A DNA stretch of 64,000 bases, taken from positions 6,020,501-6,084,500 of the forward strand of contig NZ_CP114200.1 in the NCBI RefSeq assembly GCF_029392895.1, written 5' to 3'. Positions within the stretch are counted from its first letter, which is position 1, and each line of letters starts with the position of its first letter. This DNA is from Streptomyces sp. 71268 (GTDB lineage Bacteria > Actinomycetota > Actinomycetes > Streptomycetales > Streptomycetaceae). The notes beneath the pieces were generated by a model. That model made no database searches, was not told the DNA's origin, and saw only the letters and a program-made list of their open reading frames with translations. The translations under genes were made by a program, and so were the position numbers. Below are positions 16,543 to 27,520 of the stretch, one piece after another.

Positions 16543-17238
16543 ATGTCGCACGTGCTGCTCATCGAGGACGACGCGTCCGTACGGGACGGAATGGAGCTCG
16601 TGCTGCGCCGGCACGGGTACGACGTCGACGTGGCCGCCACCGGCGAGGAGGCCCTCGCCCTGCTGGACGGCCCGGGCGGCGGGCGGATCGAGCTGGCCGT
16701 GCTCGACCTGATGCTGCCGGACCTGGACGGCTTCGAGGTGTGCCGCCGCATCCGCGCCAGGACCGCCGTCCTGCCGGTCATCATGCTGACCGCGCGCGGC
16801 GACGACCAGGACATCGTGGCCGGCCTGGAGGCGGGCGCCGACGACTACGTGGTCAAGCCGGTCACCGCGCCCGTCCTCGAAGCCCGCATCCGCGCCGCGC
16901 TGCGACGCGCGGAGCCGTCCGGGGCGGGGCGGCAGGCGGGCACCGACCTCGCGGGGCTGGTGATCGACCGCGCCGGCCTGACCGTCACCAAGCACGGGGT
17001 GCGGCTCGCGCTGCCCCCCACCGAGCTGCGGCTCCTCCTTGAGCTGTCGGCCTCCCCCTGCCGGGTGTTCAGCCGGGAGCAACTCCTGGAGTCGGTCTGG
17101 GACCACACGTTCCTGGGCGACTCGCGGCTGGTGGACGCCGCGGTCGGACGGCTGCGGGCCAAGCTGGAGGACGTGCCGGCCAAGCCTCGGTACATTCAGA
17201 CGGTGCGCGGCTTCGGCTACCGCTTCGGGCCGCTGTGA
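16543..17238 (+). CDS. OmpR-family two-component response regulator
   Basis: A 231-residue DNA-binding regulator. The receiver has the acidic pair EDD at residues 8-10, the phospho-acceptor Asp55 in AVLDLMLPDLDGF, the conserved Thr/Ser in MLTARGD and the Lys in DDYVVKPV. The C-terminal winged helix reads LALPPTELRLLLELSASP and ends VDAAVGRLRAKLEDVPAKPRYIQTVRGFGYRF (end motif RGFGYRF). The start is ATG 16543 (MSHVLLIEDD). It stands divergently from an ABC exporter operon, which is its most likely target. The sensor kinase follows on the same strand after a 184-bp repetitive gap. Confidence 0.94.
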   Translation: MSHVLLIEDDASVRDGMELVLRRHGYDVDVAATGEEALALLDGPGGGRIELAVLDLMLPDLDGFEVCRRIRARTAVLPVIMLTARGDDQDIVAGLEAGADDYVVKPVTAPVLEARIRAALRRAEPSGAGRQAGTDLAGLVIDRAGLTVTKHGVRLALPPTELRLLLELSASPCRVFSREQLLESVWDHTFLGDSRLVDAAVGRLRAKLEDVPAKPRYIQTVRGFGYRFGPL

Positions 17239-17422
17239 ACGGGGATGCCGGCGGGCCGTGGGCTGGCGCCGGGGCTCCGACTGGCGTCGGGGCGCGGGCT
17301 GGCGTCGGGACTCTGGCTGCCGTCGGGCGCCGGGCCGGTTTCGGGATGCGGACTTGGGGCGCGGACCGGACTCGGGGCGCGGACCGGGCTCGGGGCGCCA
17401 AGGCACCGGCGGGTGGCGTGCT
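17239..17422 (+). repeat. Repetitive gap between response regulator and kinase, with an 18-bp tandem repeat
   Basis: Partner kinase and regulator genes are usually adjacent, but here 184 bp of G-rich sequence separate them. An 18-bp unit, CTCGGGGCGCGGACCGGG, repeats about 2.5 times in 17353-17398. The earlier part repeats (C/G)TGGCGTCGGG(A/G)C-like words. Confidence 0.6.
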
Positions 17423-19129
17423 GTGAGGCGGGTGTGGGGTGGGGGAGTGACGCGGCGCTCTCGTCGGCTCGTCGGCGGGTTGCGTACCCGGCTCGTCGTC
17501 ACGTTCGTCCTGGCCACGCTCATCAGCGCGGCGACCGCGACCGCGCTCGCCTACCGGGACGCGCGCACCGCCGTGCTGCAACGGGCCCAGAGCGCGGCCG
17601 TGAGCGACCTCCGGGAGCGGGCCACCGCCGTCGCCGCCGACTTCGACGTACCGCCCGACCAGCGGTCGCTGTCCCGGTTCGCGGCCCGCGTCTCGGAGGG
17701 CATCGGCTCCAGGCCCGTGGTCGCCCGCTACCAGGACCTGGTCGCCGTCTCCGACGCGCGCGCCGAGACGGCCGGCCGGATCACCGCCGAGCTGCGGGCC
17801 GCCGTGCGCGCCGGCGAGCAGGCCCAGTTCCAGCGCGTGGCCTGGCGCGGCGAACCGTACCTGGTCGTCGGCATGCCCGTGCGGTACGCCGACGGCGACC
17901 GCCGCACCTCGGGGCTTGAGGTCTTCGCCATCGCCGACCTGCGGGCCGAGCGGGACGACACGGCCGCCCTGCTGGACTCGGTGCGGGCGGGCATCGTGCC
18001 GGTGGTGGTGCTGGCCGCGCTGCTGGCGCTGCTGGCCGCGGGGACGGTCCTGCGCCCGGTACGCAAGCTCGGCCGGGCCACCCGTGGGCTCGCGACGGGC
18101 GACCTGGGGAGCCGGGTCGCCGTTCGGGGGCACGACGAACTCGCCGACCTGGCCCGTACCTTCAACGAGACCGCCGACGCGCTCCAGGCGTCGGACGCGG
18201 AGCTGCGCGAGCAGGAGGCCAAGGCGCGCCGCTTTGTGGCGGACGTCTCGCACGAACTGCGGACCCCGCTCGCGGCCATGACGATGGTGGCGACGGTCCT
18301 GGAGGAGGACGCCGACCAGCTTCCCCCGGACGCGGCGCGGGCGGCCCGCACCGTCGGCGCGGAGACGGCACGGCTGTCCCGGCTGGTCGAGGACCTGATG
18401 GAGATCTCCCGCTTCGACGCGAAGGCCGCGCACCTGAACGCGGCCGAGACCGACCTCGCCGAGACCGTACGGGCCACGCTGGCCCTGCGCGGCTGGACGG
18501 ACCGGGTGCGCACGCACCTCGACGAAGGCGTGCGGGCGGTGGTCGACCGGCGTCGCGTCGACGTGATCGTCGCCAACCTGGTGGGCAACGCGCTGCGGCA
18601 CGGGGCCCCGCCCGTGATCGTCAGCCTCACCACGGTCGGCGCGGCGGACGGGGAGTGGGTGACGCTCACGGTCGCCGACCACGGACCCGGGCTGCCACCG
18701 TGGGCCCGGGACCGGGTCTTCGACCGGTTCTACAAGGCGGATGCGGCCCGCACGCGCGGCGCGGCCGACGCGAGCGGCCAGGGCAGCGGCCTGGGCATGG
18801 CCATCGCCCTGGAGAACGCGCGCCTACACGGCGGAACCATTGAGGTGGCGGGTGGGGTGGAACAAGCTGATGGGGCTGGCATGGCGGGTGGGGCGGACAT
18901 GACGGTCGGGGACGGCCGGGTCTCGGGTGTCGGCCGGGACTCGGGTGCCGGCCGGGGCGCGGGAGTCGGCGGGGGGTCGTGCGGTGCGGTCTTCACACTG
19001 CGGCTGCCGCTGCGACGCGCGGGAGACGCGGAGCGTCCGGGCGGCGGGGAGGGTACGAGCGGTGGGGAGCGTACGGGCGGTGCGGGGCGTACGGGGCGCA
19101 CGGGATGTGCGGATGAGGTGACCCAGTGA
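17423..19129 (+). CDS. Two-component sensor histidine kinase
   Basis: A membrane sensor of about 568 residues. The first span is LVVTFVLATLISAATATALAY (about 26-46), followed by an outer sensor domain to about 190, a second span (VPVVVLAALLALLAAGTVL), HAMP, and the H-box FVADVSHELRTPLAAM with the phospho-His near residue 276. The N-box is NLVGNALRHG, G1 is DHGPGLP and G2 is GSGLGMAIA. Between HGGTIEV and the final strand VFTLRLPL sits a Gly-rich insert of about 45 residues (many VGRDSGAGRG-like words), and a second Gly/Thr/Arg-rich tail follows. GTG 17423 and GTG 17447 are both possible starts. It should phosphorylate the adjacent response regulator. Confidence 0.9.
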   Translation: MRRVWGGGVTRRSRRLVGGLRTRLVVTFVLATLISAATATALAYRDARTAVLQRAQSAAVSDLRERATAVAADFDVPPDQRSLSRFAARVSEGIGSRPVVARYQDLVAVSDARAETAGRITAELRAAVRAGEQAQFQRVAWRGEPYLVVGMPVRYADGDRRTSGLEVFAIADLRAERDDTAALLDSVRAGIVPVVVLAALLALLAAGTVLRPVRKLGRATRGLATGDLGSRVAVRGHDELADLARTFNETADALQASDAELREQEAKARRFVADVSHELRTPLAAMTMVATVLEEDADQLPPDAARAARTVGAETARLSRLVEDLMEISRFDAKAAHLNAAETDLAETVRATLALRGWTDRVRTHLDEGVRAVVDRRRVDVIVANLVGNALRHGAPPVIVSLTTVGAADGEWVTLTVADHGPGLPPWARDRVFDRFYKADAARTRGAADASGQGSGLGMAIALENARLHGGTIEVAGGVEQADGAGMAGGADMTVGDGRVSGVGRDSGAGRGAGVGGGSCGAVFTLRLPLRRAGDAERPGGGEGTSGGERTGGAGRTGRTGCADEVTQ

Positions 19130-19776
19130 CCGGCTGGCGAGCGGGCGTGGCGGTCGTCGCGGCAAGGACCCCCGCGGCATCGGGGACCCGTGCGGCATCG
19201 GGGATCGGCGCCACGCCGGGGCCCGTGTCGCGGGGCCTCGCGCGGTCGCTGTCACGGCGGCGGGCGGCGGGGCGGGCGCCGGCTCGGGTGCTCGGGCTGG
19301 CGCTCGGCCTCGGCCTGGTGCTCGGGCTGGTGGGCTGCGGCGTCCAGCCGACCGGCGTGGTGGACGCGGGCGAGCCCGCGTCCGGGCTGACGCGCGGGAT
19401 GCGGCTGTACTACGCGTCGGAGGGCGGGCTGCGCGCGGTGCCGCTGCTCGACCGGGAGGTCACCGAGCTGAACTCGGTGATCAAGCTGCTCGCCCAGGGC
19501 CCGCCCCCCGCCGAGCAGCGCGACGGGCTCACCTCGCTCGTCCAGCTCAGCGGAGCCTCGGCGACCGGCTCGGGATCGCGGGTCACCGTGCGCTACGAGG
19601 GCCCTTACCCGGCGGACGGGCGCGACCTGGGCACCGGCCAGTTGGTGTGCACCATGGCGCGCGCCCAGGCCGTGCTCGACCCCAAGGTCAGGACCGACGA
19701 CGTCGAGGTCACCATCCGCCCCTCCGACGGCGACCCGCTGGGGCCCTACCGGTGCGCGGAGTTCCGCAACGGTTGA
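19126..19776 (+). CDS. Lipoprotein downstream of the sensor kinase
   Basis: A 216-residue lipoprotein whose GTG start overlaps the kinase stop by four bases. The hydrophobic signal (LGLALGLGLVLGLVGC) ends at Cys71, leaving an unusually long Arg/Ala-rich n-region; a GTG at 19225 would give a more normal signal peptide. The mature part contains LRAVPLLDREVTELNSVIKLLAQGPPP and RVTVRYEGPYP, a layout like GerMN-type lipoprotein domains. Its place after a kinase suggests a surface accessory sensor or modulator of that kinase, as known for other actinobacterial two-component loci. That role is inference. Confidence 0.82.
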   Translation: MTGWRAGVAVVAARTPAASGTRAASGIGATPGPVSRGLARSLSRRRAAGRAPARVLGLALGLGLVLGLVGCGVQPTGVVDAGEPASGLTRGMRLYYASEGGLRAVPLLDREVTELNSVIKLLAQGPPPAEQRDGLTSLVQLSGASATGSGSRVTVRYEGPYPADGRDLGTGQLVCTMARAQAVLDPKVRTDDVEVTIRPSDGDPLGPYRCAEFRNG

Positions 19777-20006
19777 GCGGCGGCCGGCGCGCCGCGCCGT
19801 TGGCGGGCACGGCGGGCACGGCGGGCAGAGCGGGCGTGCGGCGTCGGGCCCACGGCGGGTGGCGGGCGAGCGGCGACGGGTGGCGGGCCGGCCAGCCGGT
19901 TCCGGGTGGCCCGTCGGTCGCGGGTGGCTGGCGGGCCCGGGATCTGGGCGGGCCGGGGTGGGCCGGGGCCGGGCGGCGTACGGTGCGGGTGCTTGAGCCG
20001 CTGCGG

Positions 20007-20012
20007 TAACCT
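20007..20012 (+). promoter_or_regulatory. Candidate -10 box of the leuS leader transcript
   Basis: TAACCT lies seven bases before the leader-peptide ATG at 20019. If used, transcription would begin at or next to the ATG and the leader peptide would be translated from a leaderless mRNA. No good -35 is visible. Confidence 0.4.
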
Positions 20013-20018
20013 GACCCC

Positions 20019-20057
20019 ATGCGTGCCGTACGCCTTCTGCTTAGCGAGCCGCGCTGA
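20019..20057 (+). CDS. leuS leader peptide ([12 protein letters not shown])
   Basis: A 12-codon frame with three consecutive leucine codons (CTT CTG CTT, two of them rare in this genome). It ends 43 bp before an intrinsic terminator that stands ahead of leuS. This is the classic layout of ribosome-mediated attenuation. A stem can form after the stop (20064-20070 with 20081-20087), and the end of the leader frame (20049-20059) can pair with 20089-20099. The assignment is inferred from codon content and position. Confidence 0.75.
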   Translation: MRAVRLLLSEPR

Positions 20058-20100
20058 TCAGTACCGACCGAAGCGAGAGCCGGTCGGCATCGGCGCGGCG

Positions 20101-20125
20101 TCCCCTCCTGTGCGAGGGGATTTTT
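20101..20125 (+). terminator. Intrinsic terminator (attenuator) upstream of leuS
   Basis: TCCCCTC (20101-20107), loop CTGTGC and GAGGGGA (20114-20120) are followed by TTTTT. It is a textbook rho-independent terminator 51 bp before the leuS start codon. A U-tract this clear is rare in this window. Confidence 0.9.
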
Positions 20126-20176
20126 CGTTTCCGTACGTATCCGCTGGCAGAGACGATCGATGGAGCTTTGAGGACG

Positions 20177-23071
<2,895 letters not shown>

Positions 23072-23721
23072 GGTGTGGGACGTGAGGCGCGAGGTGTGGG
23101 ATGTGAGGCGCGAGGGGTGAGGTGTGGGGCCCGCCGGCCGGCGGTCGGCGGGCCTCGGTGACCCGGTTTCCGTCGCGCGTGGTCTGGGGCGGCGGGTGAT
23201 CCGCGGTCTGGTTGTGGGTGGATGTCGGCCGGTGAGGCGCCGGAGGCGTAGGCCACGGCCGTGCGCCTTGGCACGTGGCTCGCTCTGGGGCCGGCCGAGT
23301 CTGATCGGGTGCAGCTGAGTTTGGCTGGGTCCGGCTGAGTCTGGTCGGGTCCGGCCGGGCTCGGTCGGGTCTTGGCGTGGGGTTGTGGCGTGGAGTTGTG
23401 CTGCGTAGCCCAGTTCTGTCGTGGCCTGTCATCGACACTGTCCCCGCACCTCGCAGAACTGACTGGTACGCGTCACGGTGGGGCCATGCTGGCCGTGGGC
23501 TCCGTTGGATGGCGGCTGCCTGCTTCGGGGCGCTGGCTGCGGCGGTGCCCGGCTGGTAGCGCCCCCTGGTTGGCTCCTACCGGTCGGCGGTGTCCCTGCC
23601 CGGTACGCGCGACGCCGTCGCGTTGATTGAGCGGAGCGCTGGCGTGGCCGGGGCTCGCAACGTGTCGCGACCTGCGTGACCTGCGCACAGGCCGGCGCGC
23701 GGGTACGGGGCGTGGGCCTAG
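23072..23721. other. Gene-free, repeat-degraded segment between leuS and the IS element
   Basis: No believable gene is present in 650 bp. It begins with a 21-bp period repeat (GTGAGGCGCGAGG at 23082 and 23103). A GC hairpin at 23128-23154 may end the leuS transcript. G/T-rich words such as GGGTCCGGCTGAGTCTGGTC follow at 23285-23370. The part from 23400 onward has more normal composition and could be remnant coding sequence, but I recognise nothing in it. Confidence 0.5.
23128..23154 (+). terminator. Hairpin downstream of leuS
   Basis: GGCCCGCC (23128-23135) pairs with GGCGGGCC (23147-23154) 57 bp after the leuS stop. There is no U-tract. Confidence 0.45.
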
Positions 23722-24618
23722 GCAGTTTCGTTTGGATCAGTCAGTCGTTGGTCCGGGTGTGCCGTTGACTGATGCGCAGTGGGCGCGGATTGAGCCGTTG
23801 CTCCCCGACCGGACGCCGCAACGGGGTGGCCGTTGGCGGGACCATCGTGAGGTGATCGACGCGATCGCCTTCAAGTTCCAGACCGGTACCCAGTGGGTGC
23901 ACCTGCCGGAGAAGTACGGCAACTGGCGGGGCGTCTACAACCGGCTGCGGATGTGGGCCGTCGACGGCACGTGGGAGCGGGTGTTCACCGCCCTGGTGGC
24001 CCAAGCCGACGCGGACGAAGACGTCAGCTGGGCCGTCTCGGTGGACTCCACGATCGTGCGGGCCCACCAGCATGCGGCCGGGGCCCGTAAAAAGGGGCCC
24101 CGGCCGGCGAGCCGGACGATCACGCCATCGGCCGGTCCCGCGGCGGACTGACCACGAAGATCCACCTCGCGGCCGACGGCCGGTGCCGGCCGCTGGTGTT
24201 CGTCCTCACCGCCGGACAGGCCGGAGATGCACCCGCCTTCACGGACGTCATGGCCCGCCTGCGCGTTCCCCGCCCTCTTGGACGGCCCCGCACCAGGCCG
24301 GACCTGGTCCTGGCCGACAAGGCGTACTCCTCCCGCGCGATCCGCAGTCACCTGCGCAGACGCGGCATCCGCGCGGTGATCCCGGAACGGGCCGACCAGC
24401 AGGCCAACCGGTGGCAGCGCGGACAGGCAGGCGGCAGACCTCCGGCCTTCGACCGCGAGGCGTACAGGCAGCGCAACACCGTCGAGCGGTGCATCAACCG
24501 CCTGAAGCAGTGGCGCGGCATCGCCACCCGCTACGAGAAGACCGCGACCATCTACCTCGCCGGACTCCACATCGCAGGCATCTTCCTCTGGTCCGCCTGC
24601 TGATCCAAACGAAACCGC
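23722..24618 (+). mobile_element. IS5-family insertion sequence, about 897 bp
   Basis: The ends are inverted repeats: GCAGTTTCGTTTGGATCAG at 23722-23740 and its complement CTGATCCAAACGAAACCGC at 24600-24618, differing at one position. Both ends are flanked by CTAG (23718-23721 and 24619-24622), which fits a short target duplication. The element contains one transposase split over two frames. Both ends and all three catalytic residues are present, so it looks recent and potentially active. Confidence 0.9.
23759..24603 (+). CDS. IS5-family DDE transposase, two frames joined by a probable -1 frameshift
   Basis: The first part (GTG 23759, VPLTDAQWARIEPLLPDRTP) runs to a stop at 24151 and holds the first Asp in VSVDSTIVRAHQH. 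The second part continues in the -1 frame with GEPDDHAIGRSRGGLTTKIH, the second Asp in VLADKAYSS, and the Glu in NTVERCINRLKQWR, ending at 24603. The switch lies at the A5G4 run 24089-24097. Split IS5 transposases made by programmed frameshifting are common, but a simple inactivating mutation cannot be excluded. The catalysed reaction is cut-and-paste movement of this element. Confidence 0.85.
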
Positions 24619-24783
24619 CTAGGGGATGACACCTAGGGGCGGGTTGCGGGTTCGCGGGGAACCCACAGCCCGCCCGCGCGGTTTACGGTAGAGGCGATGG
24701 CCGTCGTCGTCGGGTCCCGCGCGCGGGAACCCGGCCACGACAGCCTCGCGGCGTTGCTGACCTCTGAGACTCGCGGGAGCACG

Positions 24784-25689
24784 ATGGAAGCCGTAGTGGC
24801 AATCCTGGGGCTGTTCTTCCTGCTCTGCGTCTTCGCCGGTGTGTACGCCACCGTGAAGGTGGTCAAGGCGGCGAAGCGGGGTGTCGATCGCACGGTCACC
24901 CAGGCCCGGCGCACGGTCGAGGACACCAAACTGCGCGCCAAGCAGTACACGCAGCTCGGCCCCGTGGCGGAGATCGCCGAGTTGCGGATCTCGCTGCGCA
25001 CGTCGATGCGCGCGACCCGGGAGGCGCTGGACGCCGCCGCTACCGAGGACGCCTCGCTCTCCGAGTCGCTGGCGCTCTTCGAGCGGCTCAGCACACACGG
25101 CCACGACGTGGACGCCGATCTGCGACGGCTGGAGGCCGAGCCCGACCGCAGCCGTATCGCCGCGCGCCTGCCGGAGCTGCGCGAGCGCACGGAGCGGGTG
25201 ACGCGCTCCGCCGATTCGCTGCGCTGGGCGATCCAGGACCGGGCTGGCCGCTTCGCCGAGGACGACCTCGCGGACCTGGACAGCCAGATCCAGATGGAGG
25301 CCGCCGCCCTGCGGCACTGGCGGTCCGAGCGCCTCGCCGAGGACATCGACCGAGCGGCCGAAGCCGCTACGGGAACCAGCACCCCCTTCGGATCGAGTGG
25401 CCCGACCGGACCCGCGGGCGCGTCAGCGGCCGGACCGTCAGCGGCCGGGGTGTCAGCCGCCGGACTGTCGAGCGAGAGGCCCGGGCAGGGGCCCGGTGCG
25501 ACCGCAGCGGCCAGTGCGGGGTCGGAGCAGGAGGCAGGGTCGGGGCCGCACGTCACGGATGGTCGTGCTGTGGACGGCGGCGCCGAGGGGGCGGACGCCC
25601 CAGGCCCACGAGCCCTGACGGCTGAAGACCCCAGGCTCCGGAAGACCTACCCCTGGCAGCAGGCCGCCCGTCCGGAGAACACCACATGA
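24784..25689 (+). CDS. Membrane-anchored coiled-coil protein, function unknown
   Basis: A 301-residue protein from ATG 24784, with GGGAG seven or so bases upstream. One N-terminal span (VVAILGLFFLLCVFAGVYATV, residues 4-24) is followed by a charged, helical region of about 180 residues (for example EIAELRISLRTSMRATREALDAA and RLPELRERTERVTRSAD, shown in part) likely to form coiled coils. The last 90 residues are Gly/Ser/Ala-rich and disordered. It resembles conserved Streptomyces proteins located between leuS and degV. No catalytic motif is present. The span-plus-coil plan suggests a structural or scaffolding role, which is inference. Confidence 0.75.
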   Translation: MEAVVAILGLFFLLCVFAGVYATVKVVKAAKRGVDRTVTQARRTVEDTKLRAKQYTQLGPVAEIAELRISLRTSMRATREALDAAATEDASLSESLALFERLSTHGHDVDADLRRLEAEPDRSRIAARLPELRERTERVTRSADSLRWAIQDRAGRFAEDDLADLDSQIQMEAAALRHWRSERLAEDIDRAAEAATGTSTPFGSSGPTGPAGASAAGPSAAGVSAAGLSSERPGQGPGATAAASAGSEQEAGSGPHVTDGRAVDGGAEGADAPGPRALTAEDPRLRKTYPWQQAARPENTT

Positions 25690-25835
25690 GCGTCCAAGCC
25701 ACGCCCGACGACGGCACAAGCGGAACCCGTATCGGCTCTCCCCGCGTGTCCTCTCCCAACCGGGCAGCGGAGTCGTGACCGGCGCCGATCACCCCCAGCT
25801 ATCGGCATTGGCCAGCCACCGATAGCCTGCGAACC

Positions 25836-26681
25836 ATGTCCCGCCATGTCGCCATCATCACCGATTCCACGGCCTACTTGCCGCAGCAGGCGATGGAGCG
25901 ACATCACATCACCGCGGTCCCCCTGACGGTGGTGCTCGGCAACGAGGCGCTGGAAGAGGGCACCGAGATCTCCGCCCGTTCCGTTGCCCACGCACTCCAG
26001 AAGCGGACCTCGGTCACGACCTCCAGGCCGAGCCCTGCGACGTTCGCCGCCGCATACCAACGGGCCGCCGACGCCGGCGCCCACGGCATCATCTCCCTCC
26101 ATCTGTCGTCCGAGATCTCCGGCACCTACGACGCGGCACTGCTCGCCGCACAGGGTGCGCCCGTCCCCGTGCGTGTGATCGATACGGGCATGGTGGCCAT
26201 GGCGCTCGGCTTCTGCGCCTTGGCGGCCGCTGAGGCCGTGGCGGCGGGCGGCACCATGAGCGAGGCAGTGGCCGCGGCCGAGAAGCGAGCGGTGGGCACC
26301 TCCGCCTACTTCTATGTCGACACGTTGGACTATCTCCGCCGGGGCGGCCGCATCGGCGCCGCCCAGGCCCTGCTGGGGTCGGCCCTGGCCGTCAAGCCCC
26401 TGCTCCAACTCGACGAGGGGCGCATCGAGTTGCGTGAGAAGGTGCGCACCGCGTCCAAGGCCATCGCCCGCCTGGAGGAGATCGTGGTGGAACGCTCGGG
26501 CGTACAGGAGGTCGACATCGCCGTGCACCACCTGGCGGCCGGTGAGCGCGCCGAGCAGCTCGCGCAACGCCTGGACGCACGGGTGCCCGGCCTGGTGGAA
26601 CTGCACGTCAGCGAGGTAGGCGCGGTGATCGGCGCCCACACAGGGCCTGGCCTACTCGGCGCGGTCGTCTCGCCACGCTGA
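25836..26681 (+). CDS. DegV-family fatty-acid-binding protein
   Basis: A 281-residue DegV protein (FakB-like fold). The N-terminal ITDSTAYLPQQ motif supplies the Asp-Ser pair of the fatty-acid site, TTSRPSPATFAAAY the conserved TSQPS-type loop, and HLSSEISGTYDAA the second binding loop. YVDTLDYLRRGGRIG closes the domain. Members bind fatty acids for phosphorylation by FakA-type kinases. No FakA partner lies in the window. The ATG at 25836 is the natural start. A short gap of 146 bp separates it from the coiled-coil gene. Confidence 0.93.
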   Translation: MSRHVAIITDSTAYLPQQAMERHHITAVPLTVVLGNEALEEGTEISARSVAHALQKRTSVTTSRPSPATFAAAYQRAADAGAHGIISLHLSSEISGTYDAALLAAQGAPVPVRVIDTGMVAMALGFCALAAAEAVAAGGTMSEAVAAAEKRAVGTSAYFYVDTLDYLRRGGRIGAAQALLGSALAVKPLLQLDEGRIELREKVRTASKAIARLEEIVVERSGVQEVDIAVHHLAAGERAEQLAQRLDARVPGLVELHVSEVGAVIGAHTGPGLLGAVVSPR

Positions 26682-27520
26682 GCCCGGTGGCCGGTGGCCG
26701 GCGGCTGGTGCCCGGTGCCCCGTGGTCGGTGGCCGGTGCCCGGGGCGGTGACTGGTGGCTGGTGGTCAGGGCGGTGATTGGTGACTGGTGGCCGTGCTCG
26801 GGGGCGGCGACTGGGTGACTGGTAGCCGGGGTACTGGGCGATGGCTGGTGGCCGGGCGGGGGTGGCAACGAACAAGCGATGACTGCGCTGCGTACGCGGC
26901 AGCGAACCAGCTCGTCGTTCCTCGTGTGCCGGGTGCCGCCTTGTGCGTTGGCGACAAGCGAGCCGTGCAACTTCTCTGCCCCCGGGTCTGCGGCACGGCT
27001 CCCGCCCGGTCCTCCGGAAGCTGGCTCCCGAGTCGGTTGTGATGTTGATGGTGGCCTCCTGTTCCAGGGCTGTGGCGCGCGGTCTCTGCTGATGACGGCG
27101 AGGCGGGTAGCGGGTGGTTGGAGGTGGCGGGGTGGTCGAGTGCGGACGGCTGAGTGCCGCACGGTCGGGTACCGGGTTGGCGAGGGGCGGGTGGCCGGCT
27201 TGGTTGGGTTGGGTCGGGTGACTGCGCGGCCGTGGTGGTGGCGTGACCGTGTGGTTGGCTGAGCGGGGGCGGATGCTGGGTGGTCGAGTGGCTGGCCAGC
27301 TCCAGGGGGAGATCGATGGGCCGAGCCGGAACCGGTCGCGCGGACTACGGAGCGTCCTGGGCCTTAGACGTAACCCCGGGGCACGGGCGGCGGTGCCTGG
27401 CCTGGACGCCGAGCGCTCCTGACCCGGCTTGTACGGGCCTTGCGGCGCCCTGCGGTCAGAACCGGTTCGCGGCACGGTCTCAGGGCTGGCGAGCCTGGCG
27501 AAGCTGGGTCGCCAGAGTGT
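26682..27520. repeat. Gene-free G/T-rich degenerate repeats between degV and the SDR gene
   Basis: In these 839 bp the plus strand from 26682 to about 26865 is built of degenerate GGTGGCCGGTG/GACTGGTGGC-like words, and a second such block covers about 27095-27300. A stretch of ordinary composition lies between (26866-27060). Open frames in it give only His/Pro/Arg-rich or Gly-rich peptides. I see no gene, tRNA or terminator with a U-tract. Confidence 0.5.

Noticed and set aside
23377..23626. Short frames before the IS element as a possible gene
   Set aside because: Two overlapping short frames of 60 and 84 codons have no ribosome binding site, motif or similarity that I can recognise.
26608..27162. 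A 184-codon minus-strand frame rich in Pro, His and Arg
   Set aside because: It overlaps the end of degV and consists of the complement of G/T-rich repeats. No domain is visible.
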